In this document: positions 1-17,279 of the stretch, in pieces
Position numbering within the stretch: the first letter of the stretch is position 1
Layout of the letters: each line of letters starts with the position of its first letter
Source of the DNA: Marisa cornuarietis
Taxonomy: Eukaryota; Mollusca; Gastropoda; Architaenioglossa; Ampullariidae
Reading direction: 5' to 3'
Length of the DNA stretch: 64,000 nt
Assembly: GCA_004794655.1 (NCBI GenBank)
Contig: SMMW01000481.1
Coordinates: 1 to 64,000 of the forward strand
Notes under the pieces: generated by a model
Seen by the model: the letters and a program-made list of their open reading frames with translations, nothing else
The model's database searches: none
What the model was told of the DNA's origin: nothing
Position numbers and translations under genes: made by a program

Positions 1-1618
1 CATGTCATACAAGCCGGAATAAACTCCATAGAACAAATATCCAACATGTCATACAAGCTGGAATACACTTTATACAACAAATATCAAACATGGCACACAA
101 GACGGACTACACTCCATACAACAAATATCACACATGTCATACAAGCCGGAATACACTCCATACAACAAATATCACACGTCATACAAGCCGGAATACACTC
201 CATACAACAAATATCACACATGTCATACAAGCCGGAATACACTCCATACAACAAATATCACACATGTCATACAAGCCGGAATACACTCCATACAACAAAT
301 ATCACACATGTCATACAAGCCGGAATACACTCCATACAACAAATATCAAACATGTCATACAAGCCGGAATACACTCCATACAACAAAATCAAACATGGAA
401 TACAAGCCGGAATACACTCCATAAACAAATATCCAACATGTCATAAAGCCGGAATACACTCCATACAACAAATATCCAACATGTCATACAATCCTGAATA
501 CACTAAATACAACAAATATCACACGTCATACAAGCCAGAATACACTCCAAGCAACAAATATCACACATGTCATACAAGCCGGAATACACTCAATACAACA
601 AATATCCAACATGTCATACAAGCCGGAATACACTCCATCCAACCCAATATCAAACATGTCATACAAACCGGAATCCACTCCATACAACAAATATCACACA
701 TGTCATACAAGCGGAATACACTCCATACAACAAATATCAAACATGTCATACAAACCGGAATACACTCCATACAACAAATATCCACACATGTCATACAAGC
801 CGGAATACACTCCATACAACAAATATCACACATGTCATACAAACGGAATACACTCCATAATACAACAAATATCACCACATGTCATACAAGCGGAATACAC
901 TCCATACAACAAATATCCAACATGTCATACAAGCCGGAATACACTCCATACAACAATATCACCAATGTCATACAAGCCGGAATACACTCCATACAACAAA
1001 TATCCAACATGTCATACAAGCCGGAATACACTCCATACAACAAATATCAAACATGTCATACAAGCCGGAATACACTCCATACAACAAATATCAAACATGT
1101 CATACAAGCCGGAATACACTCCATACAACAAATATCAACATGTCATACAAGCCGAATACACTCCATACAACAAATATCCAACATGTCATACAAGCCGGAA
1201 TACACTCCATACAACAAATATCACACATGTCATACAAGCCGGAATACACTCCATACAACAAATATCCAACATGTCATACAATCCGGAATACACTAAATAC
1301 AACAAATATCACACATGTCATACAAGCCGGAATACACTCCATACAACAAATATCACACATGTCATACAAGCCGGAATACACTAAATACAACAAATATCAG
1401 ACATGTCATACAAGCCGGAATACACTCCATACAACAAATATCAGACATGTCACACAAGCCGGAATACACTCCATGCAACAAATATCCAACATGTCATACA
1501 AGCCGGAATACACTTCATACAACAAATATCAAACATGTCATACAAGCCGGAATACACTCCATACAACAAATATCCAACATGTCATACAAGCCGGAATACA
1601 CTCCATACAACAAATATC

Positions 1619-1900
1619 ACACATGTCATACAAGCCGGAATACACTCCATAGAACAAATATCCAACATGTCGTACAAGCTGGAATACACTCCATACAACA
1701 AATATCCAACATGTCATACAAGGCGGAATACACTCCATACAACAAATATCGAACATGTCATACAAGCCGGAATAAAATCCATACAACAAATATCACACGT
1801 CATAAAAGGCGGAATACACTTCATACAACAAATATCCATTATGTAATACAAACCAGAATACACTCCATACAACAAATATCACACATGTCATAACCGCCGG
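1619..1900. repeat. Higher-order repeat block within the satellite (reference copy)
   Basis: This block of about six units carries a shared set of diagnostic variants in the same order: GTCGTACAAGCTGG, ACAAGGCGG, GGAATAAAATCC, CGTCATAAAAGGCGG, then CCATTATGTAATAC. Very similar blocks recur at about 4609-4880, 6780-7060 and 12930-13215, with shorter versions near 5690-5815, 9010-9145 and 11765-11865. The marker CCATTATGTAATAC occurs near 1836, 4815, 5749, 6991, 9079, 11803 and 13149. Spacing is irregular (about 0.9 to 3 kb), so the higher-order structure comes from repeated segmental duplication rather than one fixed period. Confidence 0.8.
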
Positions 1901-4900
1901 AATACACTCCATACAACAAATATCACACATGTCATACAAGCCGAAATACACTCCATACAACAAATATCACACATGTCATACAAGCCGGAATACACTCCAT
2001 ACAACAAATATCACCAATGTCATACAAACCGGAAAACACTCCATACAACAAATATCACCAATGTCATACAAGCAGGAATACACTCCATACAACAAATATC
2101 CAACATGTCATACAAGCTGGAATACACTCCATACAACAAATATCCAACGTGTCATACAAGCTGGAATACACTCCATACAACAAATATCAATCATGGCATA
2201 CAAGCCGGACTACACTCCATACAACAAATATCCAACATGTCATACAAGCTATACAACAAATATCCAACATGTCATACAAGCCGGAATACACTCCATACAA
2301 CAAATGTCATACAAGCCGGAATACACTCCATACAACAAATATCAAACATGTCATACAAGCCGGAATACACTCCATACAACAAATATCACCAATGACATAC
2401 AAGCCGGAATACACTCCATACAACAAATCTCACCAATCTCATACAAGCCGGAATACACTCCATACAACAAATATCAACATGTCATACAAGTGGGATAACT
2501 CCATAGAACAAATATCCAACATGTCATACAAGCTGGAATACACTCCATACAACAAATATCAAACATGGCATACAAGCCGGGATACACTCCATACAACAAA
2601 TATCACACATGTCATACAAGCCGGAATACACTCTATAAACAAATATCAAACATGGCATACAAACCGGAATACACTCCATACAACAAATATCACACATGTC
2701 ATACAAGCCGGAATACACTCCATACAACAAATATCACACATGTCATACAAATGGGAATACACTCCATACAACAAATATCACATGTCATACAAGCGGCGGA
2801 ACCTCCATACAACAAATATCACCAATGTCATACAAGCCAAAATACACTCCATACAACAAATATCACCATGTCATACAAGCCGGAATACACTCCATACAAC
2901 AAATATCCAACATGTCATACCTGGGTACACATACAACAAATATCAACATGTCATACAAGCCGGAATACACTCCATACAACAAATATCAACATGTCATACA
3001 ATCAGGATACTAAATACAATATCACACATGTCATACAAGCCGGAATACACTCCATACAACAAATATCAAACATGGCATACAAACCGCAATACACTCCATA
3101 CAACAAATATCACACATTTCATACAAGCCGGAATACAGTCCATACAACAAATATCACACGTCATATAAGCCGGAATACACTCCATACAACAAATATCACA
3201 CATGTCATACAAGCCGGAATACACTCCATACAACAAATATCACACATGTCATACAATCCGGAATACACTCCATACAACAAATATCACACGTCATATAAGC
3301 CGGAATACACTCCATACAACAAATATCACACATGTCATACAAGCCGGAATACACTCCATACAACAAATATCACACATGTCATACAAGCCGGAATACACTC
3401 CATACAACAAATATCACACGTCATACAAGCCGGAATACACTCCATACAACAAATATCACAATGTCATACAAGCCGGAATACACTCCATACAACAAATATC
3501 CAACATGTCATACAAGCCGGAATACACTCCATACAACAAATATCACCAATGTCATACAAGCCGGAATACACTCCATACAACAAATATTACCAATCTCATA
3601 CAAGCCGGAATACACTCCATACAACAAATATCCAACATGCCATACAAGCCGGAATAAACTCCATAGAACAAATATCCAACATGTCATACAAGCCGGAATA
3701 CACTCCATACAACAAATATCAAACATGGCATACAAGCCGGAATACACTCCATACAACAAATATCAAACATGGCATACAAGCCGGACTACACTCCATACAA
3801 CAAATATCACACATGTCATACAAACCGGAAAACACTCCATACAACAAATATCACACATGTCGTACAAGCTGGAATACACTCCATACAACAAATATCCAAC
3901 ATGTTATACAAGCCGGAATAAAATCCATAGAACAAATATCACACATGTCATACAAGCCGGAATACACTCCATAAACAAATATCCAACATGTCATACAAAC
4001 CAGAATACAATCCATAAACAAATATCCAACATGTCATACAATCCGGAATACACTAAATACAACGAATATCACACATGTCATACAAGCCGGAATACACTCC
4101 ATGCAACAAATATCACACATGTCATACAAGCCGGAATACACTCAATACAACAAACATCCAACATGTCATACAAGCCGGAATACACTCCATCCAACCCAAT
4201 ATCAAACATGTCATACAAACCGGAATACACTCCATAAACAAATATCAAACATGGCATACAAACCGGAATACACTCCATACAACAAATATCACACATGTCA
4301 TACAAGCCGGAATACACTCCATACAACAAATATCACAATGTCATACAAGCCAGAATACACTCCATACGACAAATATCACCAATGTCATACAAGCCGGAAT
4401 ACACTCCATACAACAAATATCACCAATGTCATACAAACCGGAATACACTCCATACAACAAATATCGCCAATGTCATACAAGCCGGAATACACTCCATACA
4501 ACAAATATCCAACATGTCATACAAGCTGGAATACACTCCATACAACAAATATCAAACATGGCATACAAGCCGGACTACACTCCATACAACAAATATCACA
4601 CATGTCATACAAGCCGGAATACACTCCATAGAACAAATATCCAACATGTCGTACAAGCTGGAATACACTCCATACAACAAATATCCAACATGTCATACAA
4701 GGCGGAATACACTCCATACAACAAATATCGAACATGTCATACAAGCCGGAATAAAATCCATACAACAAATATCACACGTCATAAAAGCCGGAATACACTT
4801 CATACAACAAATATCCATTATGTAATACAAACCGGAATACACTCCATACAACAACTATCACACATGTCATAACAGCCGGAATACACTCCATACAACAAAT

Positions 4901-7900
4901 ATCACACATGTCATACAAGCCGGAATACACTCCATACAACAAATATCACACATGTCATACAAGCCGGAATACACTCCATACAACAAATATCACACATGTC
5001 GTACAAGCTGGAATACACTCCATACAACAAATATCCAACATGTTATACAAGCCGGAATAAAATCCATACAACAAATATCACACATGTCATACAAGCCGGA
5101 ATACACTCCATAAACAAATATCCAACATGTCATACAAACCAGAATACAATCCATAAACAAATATCCAACATGTCATACAATCCGGAATACACTATACAAC
5201 GAATCACACATACAAAAGGAATACACTCCATACAACAAATATCACAATGTCATACAAGCCGGAATACCTCCATACAACAAATATCAACATGTCATACAAG
5301 CCGAATACACTCCACAACAAATATCAAACATGTCATACAATCCGGAATACACTCCATACAACAAATATCACAATCTCCATACAAGCCGGAACACTCCATA
5401 CAACAAATATCACACTGTCATACAAGCCGGATAAACTCCATACAACAAATATCAACATGTCATACAAGCTGGAATACACTTTATACAACAAATATCAAAC
5501 ATGCATACAAGACGGAATACACTCCATACAACAAATATCACATGTCATACAAGCCGGAATACATACAACAAATATCAACATGTCGTACAAGCTGGAATAC
5601 ACTCCATACAACAAATATCAACATGTCATACAAGCCGGAATACACTCCATACAACAAATATCAAACATGTCATACAAGCCGGAATAAAATCCATACAACA
5701 AATATCACACGTCATAAAAGGCGGAATACACTTCATACAACAAATATCCATTATGTAATACAAACCAGAATACACTCCATACAACAAATATCACACATGT
5801 CATAACCGCCGGAATACACTCCATACAACAAATATCACACATGTCATACAAGCCGAAATACACTCCATACAACAAACATCAAACATGTCATACAAGCCGG
5901 AATACACTCCATAAACAAATATCAAACATGGCATACAAACCGGAATACACTCCATACAACAAATATCACACATGTCATACAAGCCGGAATACACTCCATA
6001 CAACAAACATCAAACATGGAATACAAGCCGGAATACACTCCATAAACAAATATCAAACATGTCATACAAAACGGAATACACTCCATACAACAAATATCAA
6101 CATGTCATGATCCAGATACACTAAATACAAATATCCAACATGTCATACAAGCCGGAATACACTCCATACAACAAATATCAAACATGTCATACAAGCCGGA
6201 ATACACTCCATACAACAAATATCCAACATGTCATACAAGCCGGAATACACTCCATACAACAAATATCCAACATGTCATACAATCCGGAATACACTAAATA
6301 CAACAAATATCACACGTCATACAAGCCGGAATACACTCCATACAACAAATATCACACATGTCATACAAGCCGGAATACACTCCATACAACAAATATCACC
6401 AATCTCATACAAGCCGGAATACACTCCATACAACAAATATCCAACATGTAATACAAGCCGGAATACACTCCATACAACAAATATCCAACATGTCATACAA
6501 TCCGGAATACACTAAATACAACAAATATCACACGTCATACAAGCCGGAATACACTCCATACAACAAATATCACACATGTCATACCTGGAAGGGATACCTC
6601 CATACAAATATCACCATCTCACAAAGGGATACACTCCATTACAACAAATATCAAACATTTAATACAAGCCGGATAAACTCCATGGAACAAATATCAACAT
6701 GTCATACAAGCTGGGATACCTCCATAAAATATCAAACATGTGAAGCCGGACTACACTCCATACAACAAATATCACACATGTCATACAAGCCGGAATACAC
6801 TCCATAGAACAAATATCCAACATGTCGTACAAGATGGAATACACTCCATACAACAAATATCCAACATGTCATACAAGGCGGAATACACTCCATACAACAA
6901 ATATCCAACATGTCATACAAGCCGGAATAAAATCCATACAACAAATATCACACGTCATAAAAGGCGGAATACACTTCATACAACAAATATCCATTATGTA
7001 ATACAAACCAGAATACACTCCATACAGCAAATATCACACGTCATAACCGCCGGAATACACTCCATACAACAAATATCACACATGTCATACAAGCCGAAAT
7101 ACACTCTATACAACAAATATCACACATGTCATACAAGCCGGAATACACTCCATACAACAAACATCAAACATGGAATACAAGCCGGAATACACTCCATAAA
7201 CAAATATCCAACATGTCATAAAGCCGGAATACACTCCATACAACAAATATCCAACATGTCATACAATCCGGAATACACTAAATACAACAAATATCACACA
7301 TGTCATACAAGCCGGAATACACTTCATACAACAAATATCCAACATGTCATACAAAACGGAATACACTCCATACAACAAATATCCAACATGTCATACAATC
7401 CTGAATACACTAAATACAACAAATATTACACGTCATACAAGCCGGAATACACTCCATGCAACAAATATCACACATGTCATACAAGCCGGAATACACTCAA
7501 TACAACAGATATCCAACATGTCATACAAGCCGGAATACACTCCATCCAACCCAATATCAAACATGTCATACAAACCGAAACACACTCCATACAACAAATA
7601 TCACACATGTCATACAAGCCGGAATACACTCCATAAACAAATATCAAACATGGCATACAAATTGGAATACACTCCATACAACAATACTCATCTTGTCATG
7701 GGGGTCCACACCCCAACCAACATATCACGTGTCCTGAGCCAGGTACATCCATACAACTCAATATCCCACATGTCATACAAGCCGGAATACACTCCATACA
7801 ACAAATATCACACATGTCATACAAGCCGGAATACACTCCATACAACAAATATCAAACATGTCATACAAGCCGGAATACACTCCATACAACAAATATCAAA

Positions 7901-10900
7901 CATGTCATACAAACCGGAACACACTCCATACAACAAATATCCAACATGTCATACAAGCCGGAATACACTCCATACAACAAATATCCAACATGTCATACAA
8001 TCCGGAATACACTAAATACAACAAATATCACGTGTGTCATTCAGGCCAAGGTCACACTCCATACAACAAATATCACACACATGTGGCCTGGGGCCAGATA
8101 CACTAAATATGAGACATGTCATACAAGCCAGATATACAACAAATATCAGACATGTCCACTGGAATGGATACACTCCATGCAACAAATATCAAACATGTCA
8201 TACAAGCCGGAATACACTTCATACAACAAATATCCAACCGATGACATACTGGAGCCGGATACACTCCATCCAACCATTATCAAATGTCATACAAGACCGG
8301 AATACACTCCATACAACAAATATCACACACGTCATACAAGCCGGAATACACTCCATAGACCAAATATCCAACATGTCATACAAGCCGGAATACACTCCAT
8401 ACAACAAATATCACACATGTCATACAAGCCGGAATACACTCCATACAACAAATATCACACGTCATACAAGCCGGAATACACTCCATACAACAAATATCAC
8501 ACATGTCATACAAGCCGGAATACACTCCATACAACAAATATCACACATGTCATACAAGCCGGAATACACTCCATACAACAAATATCACACGTCATACAAG
8601 CCGGAATACACTCCATACAACAAATATCACAATGTCATACAAGCCGGAATACACTCCATACAACAAATATCCAACATGTCATACAAGCCGGAATACACTC
8701 CATACAATAAATATCACATGATCATAGGCCGGAATATCCATAAACAAATATCACCTCTCATACAAGCCGGAATACACTCCACAACAAATATCACATGTCA
8801 TGGAATAAACTCCATGGAACAAATATCCAACATGTCATACAAGCTGGAATACACTCCATACAACAAATATCCATGGCTGGGAGGATACCTCCATAGAACA
8901 AATATCCAACATGTCGCACAGGCTGGGATACACTCCATACAACAAATATCAAACATGTGTCAAGGCCGGAATACACTCCATACAACAAATATCACACATG
9001 TCATACAAGCCGGAATAAAATCCATACAACAAATATCACACGTCATAAAAGCCGGAATACACTTCATACAACAAATATCCATTATGTAATAGAAACCGGA
9101 ATACACTCCATACAACAACTATCACACATGTCATAACAGCCGGAATACACTCCATACAACAAATATCACACATGTCATACAAGCCGGAATACACTCCATA
9201 CAACAAATATCACACATGTCATACAAGCCGGAATACACTCCATACAACAAACATCAAACATGGAATACAAGCCGGAATACACTCCATAAACAAATATCCA
9301 ACATGTCATAAAGCCGGAATACACTCCATACAACAAATATCCAACATGTCATACAATCCTGAATACACTAAATACAACAAATATCACACGTCATACAAGC
9401 TGGAATACACTCCTTGCAACAAATATCACACATGTCATACAAGCTGGAATACACTCAATACAACAAATATCCAACATGTCATACAAGCCGGAATACACTC
9501 CATCCAACCCAATATCAAACATGTCATACAAACCGGAACACACTCCATACAACAAATATCACACATGTCATACAAGCCGGAATACACTCCATAAACAAAT
9601 ATCAAACATGGTATACAAACCGGAATACACTCCATACAACAAATATCACACATGTCATACAAGCCGGAATACACTCCATACAACAAATATCACACATGTC
9701 ATACAAGCCAGAATACACTCCATAAACCAATATCCAACATGTCATACAAGCCAGAATACACTCCATACAACAAATATCCAACATGTCATACAAGCCAGAA
9801 TACACTCCATACAACAAATATCCAACATGTCATACAAGCCGGAATACACTCCATACAACAAATATCACACATGTCATACAAGCCAGGTAACACTATACAA
9901 CAAATATCACACATGTCATACAAGCCGGAATACACTCAATACAACAAATATCACAATGTCATACAAGCCGGAATACACTCCATCCAACCCAATATCAAAC
10001 ATGTCATACAAACCGGAACACACTCCATACAACAAATATCACACATGTCATACAAGCCAGAATACACTCAATACAACAAATATCCAACATGTCATACAAG
10101 CCGGAATACACTCCATCCAACCCAATATCAAACATGTCATACAAACCGGAACACACTCCATACAACAAATATCACACATGTCATACAAGCCGGAATACAC
10201 TCCATAAACAAATATCAAACATGGCATACAAACCGGAATACACTCCATACAACAAATATCACACATGTCATACAAGCCGGAATACACTCCATACAACAAA
10301 TATCACACATGTCATACAAGCCAGAATACACTCCATACAACAAATATCCAACATGTCATACAAGCCAGAATACACGCCATACAACAAATATCCAACATGT
10401 CATACAAGCCAGAATACACTCCATACAACAAATATCCAACATGTCATACAAGCCGGAATACACTCCATACAACAAATATCACACATGTCATACAAGCCAG
10501 GTAACACTCCATACAACAAATATCACACATGTCATACAAGCCGGAATACACTCCATACAACAAATATCACAATGTCATACAAGCCGGAATACACTCCATA
10601 CAACAAATATCCAACATGTTATACAAGCCGGAATACACTCCATACAACAAATATCACCAATGTCATACAAGCCGGAATACACTCCATAAACAAATATCAC
10701 CAATCTCATACAAGCCGGAATACACTCCATACAACAAATATCCAACATGTCATACAAGCCGGAATAAACTCCATAGAACAAATATCCAACATGTCATACA
10801 AGCTGGAATACACTCCATACAACAAATATCAAACATGGCATACAAGCCGGACTACACTCCATACAACAAATATCACACATGTCATACAAGCCGGAATACA

Positions 10901-13900
10901 CTCCATAGAACAAATATCAAACATGTCATACAAGCCGGAATACACTCCATACAACAAATATCAAACATGTCATACAAGCCGGAATACACTCCATACAACA
11001 AATATCCAACATGTCATACAAGCCGGAATACACTCCATACAACAAATATCCAACATGTCATACAAGCTGGAATACACTCCATACAACAAATATCACACAT
11101 GTCATACAAGCCGGAATACACTCCATACAACAAATATCACACATGTCATACAAGCCGGAATACACTCCATACAACAAATATCACACATGTCATACAAGCT
11201 GGAATACACTCCATACAACAAATATCACACATGTCATACAAGCCGGAATACACTCCATACAACAAATATCACACATGTCATACACTCCATACAACAAATA
11301 TCAAACATGTCATACAAGCCGAAATACACTCCATACAACAAATATCAAACATGTACAATAGCTGAATAACACCTATACAAATATCACATATACATAAGCT
11401 CGAATACACTCCATACAACAAATATCACACGTCATAAGCCGGAATACACCATACAACAAATATCCAACATGTCATACAAGCTGGAATACACTGACAACAA
11501 ATATCCAACATACATACAAGCCGGAATACACTCCATACAACAAATATCAAACATCGTACAAGCTGAATACACTCCATAACAAATATCAACACAATATACA
11601 AGCCGGAATAAACTCCATAGAACAAATATCCAACATGTCATACAAGCTGGAATACACTTTATACAACAAATATCAAACATGGCACACAAGACGGACTACA
11701 CTCCATACAACAAATATCACACATGTCATACAAGCCGGAATACACTCCATACAACAAATATCACACGTCATAAAAGCCGGAATACACTTCATACAACAAA
11801 TATCCATTATGTAATACAAACCGGAATACACTCCATACAACAACTATCACACATGTCATAACAGCCGGAATACACTCCATACAACAAATATCACACATGT
11901 CATACAAGCCGGAATACACTCCATACAACAAATATCAAACATGTCATACAAGCCGGAATACACTCCATACAACAAAATCAAACATGGAATACAAGCCGGA
12001 ATACACTCCATAAACAAATATCCAACATGTCATAAAGCCGGAATACACTCCATACAACAAATATTCAACATGTCATACAATCCTGAATACACTAAATACA
12101 ACAAATATCACACGTCATACAAGCCAGAATACACTCCAAGCAACAAATATCACACATGTCATACAAGCCGGAATACACTCAATACAACAAATATCCAACA
12201 TGTCATACAAGCCGGAATACACTCCATCCAACCCAATATCAAACATGTCATACAAACCGGAACACACTCCATACAACAAATATCACACATGTCATACAAG
12301 CCGGAATACACTCCATACAACAAATATCACAATGTCATACAAACCGGAATACACTCACAACAAATATCACCAATGTCATACAAGCCGGATATACATTACA
12401 ACAAATATCAAACATGCCTGAAGCCGGAATACACTCCACATACAACAAATATCAACATGTCATACAAGCCGGAATACACTCCATACAAATATCAACATGT
12501 CATACAAGCCGGAATACACTTCATACAACAAATATCCAACATGTCATACAAGCCGGAATACACTCCATACAACAAATATCACACATGTCATACAAGCCGG
12601 AATACACTCCATACAACAAATATCACACATGTCATACAAGCCGGAATACACTCCATACAACAAATATCCAACATGTCCTACAAGCCGGAATACACTCCAT
12701 ACAACAAATATCCAACATGTCATACAAGCCGGAATACACTCCATAAACAAATATCACCAATCTCATACAAGCCGGAATACACTCCATACAACAAATATCC
12801 AACATGTCATACAAGCCGGAATAAACTCCATAGAACAAATATCCAACATGTCATACAAGCTGGAATACACTCCATACAACAAATATCAAACATGGCACAC
12901 AAGCCGGACTACACTCCATACAACAAATATCACACATGTCATACAAGCCGGAATACACTCCATCGAACAAATATCCAACATGTCGTACAAGCCGGAATAC
13001 ACTCCATACAACAAATATCCAACATGTCATACAAGGCGGAATACACTCCATACAACAAATATCCAACATGTCATACAAGCCGGAATAAAATCCATACAAC
13101 AAATATCACACGTCATAAAAGGCGGAATACACTTCATACAACAAATATCCATTATGTAATACAAACCAGAATACACTCCATACAACAAATATCACACATG
13201 TCATAACCGCCGGAATACACTCCATACAACAAATATCACACATGTCATACAAGCCGCAATACACTCCATACAACAAATATCACACATGTCATACAAGCCG
13301 GAATACACTCCATACAACAAACATCAAACATGGAATACAAGCCGGAATACACTCCATAAACAAATATCCAACATGTCATACAAGCCGGAATACACTCCAT
13401 ACAACAAATATCCAACATGTCATACAAGCCGGAATACACTAAATACAACAAATATCACACATGTCATACAAGCCGGAATACACTTCATACAACAAATATC
13501 CAACATGTCATACAAAACGGAATACACTCCATACAACAAATATCGCCAATGTCATACAAGCCGGAATACACTCCATACAACAAATATCAAACATGGCATA
13601 AGCCGGAAGCTGGAATATCCACATGTCCAATATCAACAAATATCAAACATGTCATACAAGCCGGAATACACTCCATACAACAAATATCACACATGGCATA
13701 CAAGCCGGAATACACTCCATAAACAAATATCAACATGTCATACAAGCCGGATACACTCCATACAACAAATATCACACATGTCATACAAGCCGGAATACAC
13801 TCCATACAACAAATATCAAACATGTCATACAAGTCATACAAGCCGGAATACACTCCATACAACAAATATCACACATGTCATACAAGCCGGAATACACTCC

Positions 13901-16900
13901 ATACAACAAATATCACACATGTCATACAAGCCGGAATACACTCAATACAACAAATATCACACATGTCATACAAGCCGGAATACACTCCATACAACAAATA
14001 TCACACATGTCATACAAGCCGGAATACACTCCATACAACAAATATCACAATGTCATACAAGCCAGAATACACTCCATACAACAAATATCCAACATGTCAT
14101 ACAAGCCGGAATACACTCCATACAACAAATATCACAATGTCATACAAGCCGGAATACACTCCATACAACAAATATCACAATGTCATACAAGCCGGAATAC
14201 ACTCCATACAACAAATATCCAACATGTCATACAAGCCGGAATAAACTCCATAGAACAAATATCCAACATGTCATACAAGCTGGAATACACTCCATACAAC
14301 AAATATCAAACATGGCATACAAGCCGGACTACACTCCATACAACAAATATCACACATGTCATACAAGCCGGAATACACTCCATAGAACAAATATCCAACA
14401 TGTCGTACAAGCTGGAATACACTCCATACAACAAATCCAACATGTTATACAAGCCGGAATAAAATCCATACAACAAATATCCACATGTCATACAAGCCGG
14501 AATACACTCCATAAACAAATATCCAACATGTCATACAAACCGGAATACACTCCATACAACAAATATCCAACATGTCATACAAGCCGGAATACACTCCATA
14601 CAACAAATATCAACATGTCATACAAGCCGGAATACACTCATACAACAAATATCAACATGTCATACAAGCCGGAATACACTCCATACAACAAATATCCAAC
14701 ATGTCATACAAGCCGGAATACACTCCATACAACAAATATCAACATGTCATACAAGCCGGAATACACTCCATACAACAAATATCAACATGTCATACAAGCC
14801 GGAATACACTCCATACAACAAATATCAACATGTCATACAAGCCGGAATACACTCCATACAACAAATATCAAACATGTCATACAAACCGGAATACACTCCA
14901 TACAACAAATATCACATGTCATACAAGCCGGAATACACTCCATACAACAAATATCAAACATGTCATACAAGCCGGAATACACTCCATACAACAAATATCA
15001 CACATGTCATACAAGCCGGAATACACTCCATACAACAAATATCACACATGTCATACAAGCCGGAATACACTCCATACAACAAATATCAACATGTCATACA
15101 AGCCGGAATACACTCCATACAACAAATATCCAACATGTCATACAAGCCGGAATACACTCCATACAACAAATATCCAACATGTCATACAAGCCGGAATACA
15201 CTCCATACAACAAATATCCAACATGTCATACAAGCCGGAATACACTCCATACAACAAATATCACACATGTCATACAAGCCGGAATACACTCCATACAACA
15301 AATATCACACATGTCATACAAGCCGGAATACACTCCATACAACAAATATCCAACATGTCATACAAGCCGGAATACACTCCATACAACAAATATCCAACAT
15401 GTCATACAAGCCGGAATACACTCCATACAACAAATATCACCAATCTCATACAAGCCGGAATACACTCCATACAACAAATATCCAACATGTCATACAAGCC
15501 GGAATACACTCCATACAACAAATATCCAACATGTCATACAAGCCGGAATACACTCCATACAACAAATATCAAACATGGCATACAAACCGGAATACACTAA
15601 ATACAACAAATATCACACATGTCATACAAGCCGGAATACACTCCATACAACAAATATCACACATGTCATACAAGCCGGAATACACTCCATACAACAAATA
15701 TCACCAATGTCATACAAGCCGGAATACACTCCATAAACAAATATCACCAATCTCATACAAGCCGGAATACACTCCATACAACAAATATCCAACATGTCAT
15801 ACAAGCCGGAATAAACTCCATAGAACAAATATCCAACATGTCATACAAGCTGGAATACACTCCATACAACAAAGATCAAACATGGCATACAAGCCGGACT
15901 ACACTGCATACAACAAATATCACACATGTCATACAAGCCGGAATACACTACATAGAACAAATATCCAACATGTCGTACAAGCTGGAATACACTCCATACA
16001 ACAAATATCCAACATGTTATACAAGCCGGAATAAAATCCATACAACAAATATCCAACATGTCATACAAGCCGGAATACACTCCATAAACAAATATCCAAC
16101 ATGTCATACAAACCAGAATACAATCCATAAACAAATATCCAACATGTCATACAATCCGGAATACACTAAATACAACGAATATCACACATGTCATACAAGC
16201 CGGAATACACTTCATGCAACAAATATCACACATGTCATACAAGCCGGAATACACTCAATACAACAAACATCCAACATGTCATACAAGCCGGAATACACTC
16301 CATCCAACCCAATATCAAACATGTCATACAAACCGGAATACACTCCATACAACAAATATCACACATGTCAGACAAGCCGGAATACACTCCATAAACAAAT
16401 ATCAAACATGTCATACAAGCCGGAATACACTCCATACAACAAATATCACACATGTCATACAAGCCGGAATACACTCCATACAACAAATATCACACATGTC
16501 ATACAAGCCGGAATACACTCCATACATCAAATATCACACATGTCATACAAGCCGGAATACACTCCATACAACAAATATCACACATGTCATACAAGCCGGA
16601 ATACACTCCATACAACAAATATCACAATGTCATACAAGCCAGAATACACTCCATACGACAAATATCACCAATGTCATACAAGCCGGAATACACTCCATAC
16701 AACAAATATCACCAATGTCATACAAACCGGAATACACTCCATACAACAAATATCGCCAATGTCATACAAGCCGGAATACACTCCATACAACAAATATCCA
16801 ACATGTCATACAAGCTGGAATACACTCCATACAACAAATATCAAACATGGCATACAAGCCGGACTACACTCCATAGAACAAATATCCAACATGGCATACA

Positions 16901-17279
16901 AGCCGGAATACACTCCATAAACAAATATCCAACATGTCATACAAGCCGGAATACACTCCATAGAACAAATATCACAATGTCATACAAGCCGGAATACACT
17001 CCATACAACAAATATCAAACATGGCATACAAGCCGGAATACACTCCATACAACAAATATCAAACATGGCATACAAACTGGAATACACTAAATACAACAAA
17101 TATCACACATGTCATACAAGCCGGAATACACTCCATGCAACAAATATCACACATGTCATACAAGCCGGAATACACTCCATACAAAAAATATCAAACAAGT
17201 CATACAAGCCGGAATACACTCCATACAACAAATATCACACATGTCATATAAGCCGGAATACACTCCATACAACAAATAT

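Noticed and set aside
13286..15736. 816-codon open frame that looks like a repetitive structural protein
   Set aside because: It is the 44-bp satellite read through three rotating registers; the other frames and strand are equally open, and indels do not respect frame.
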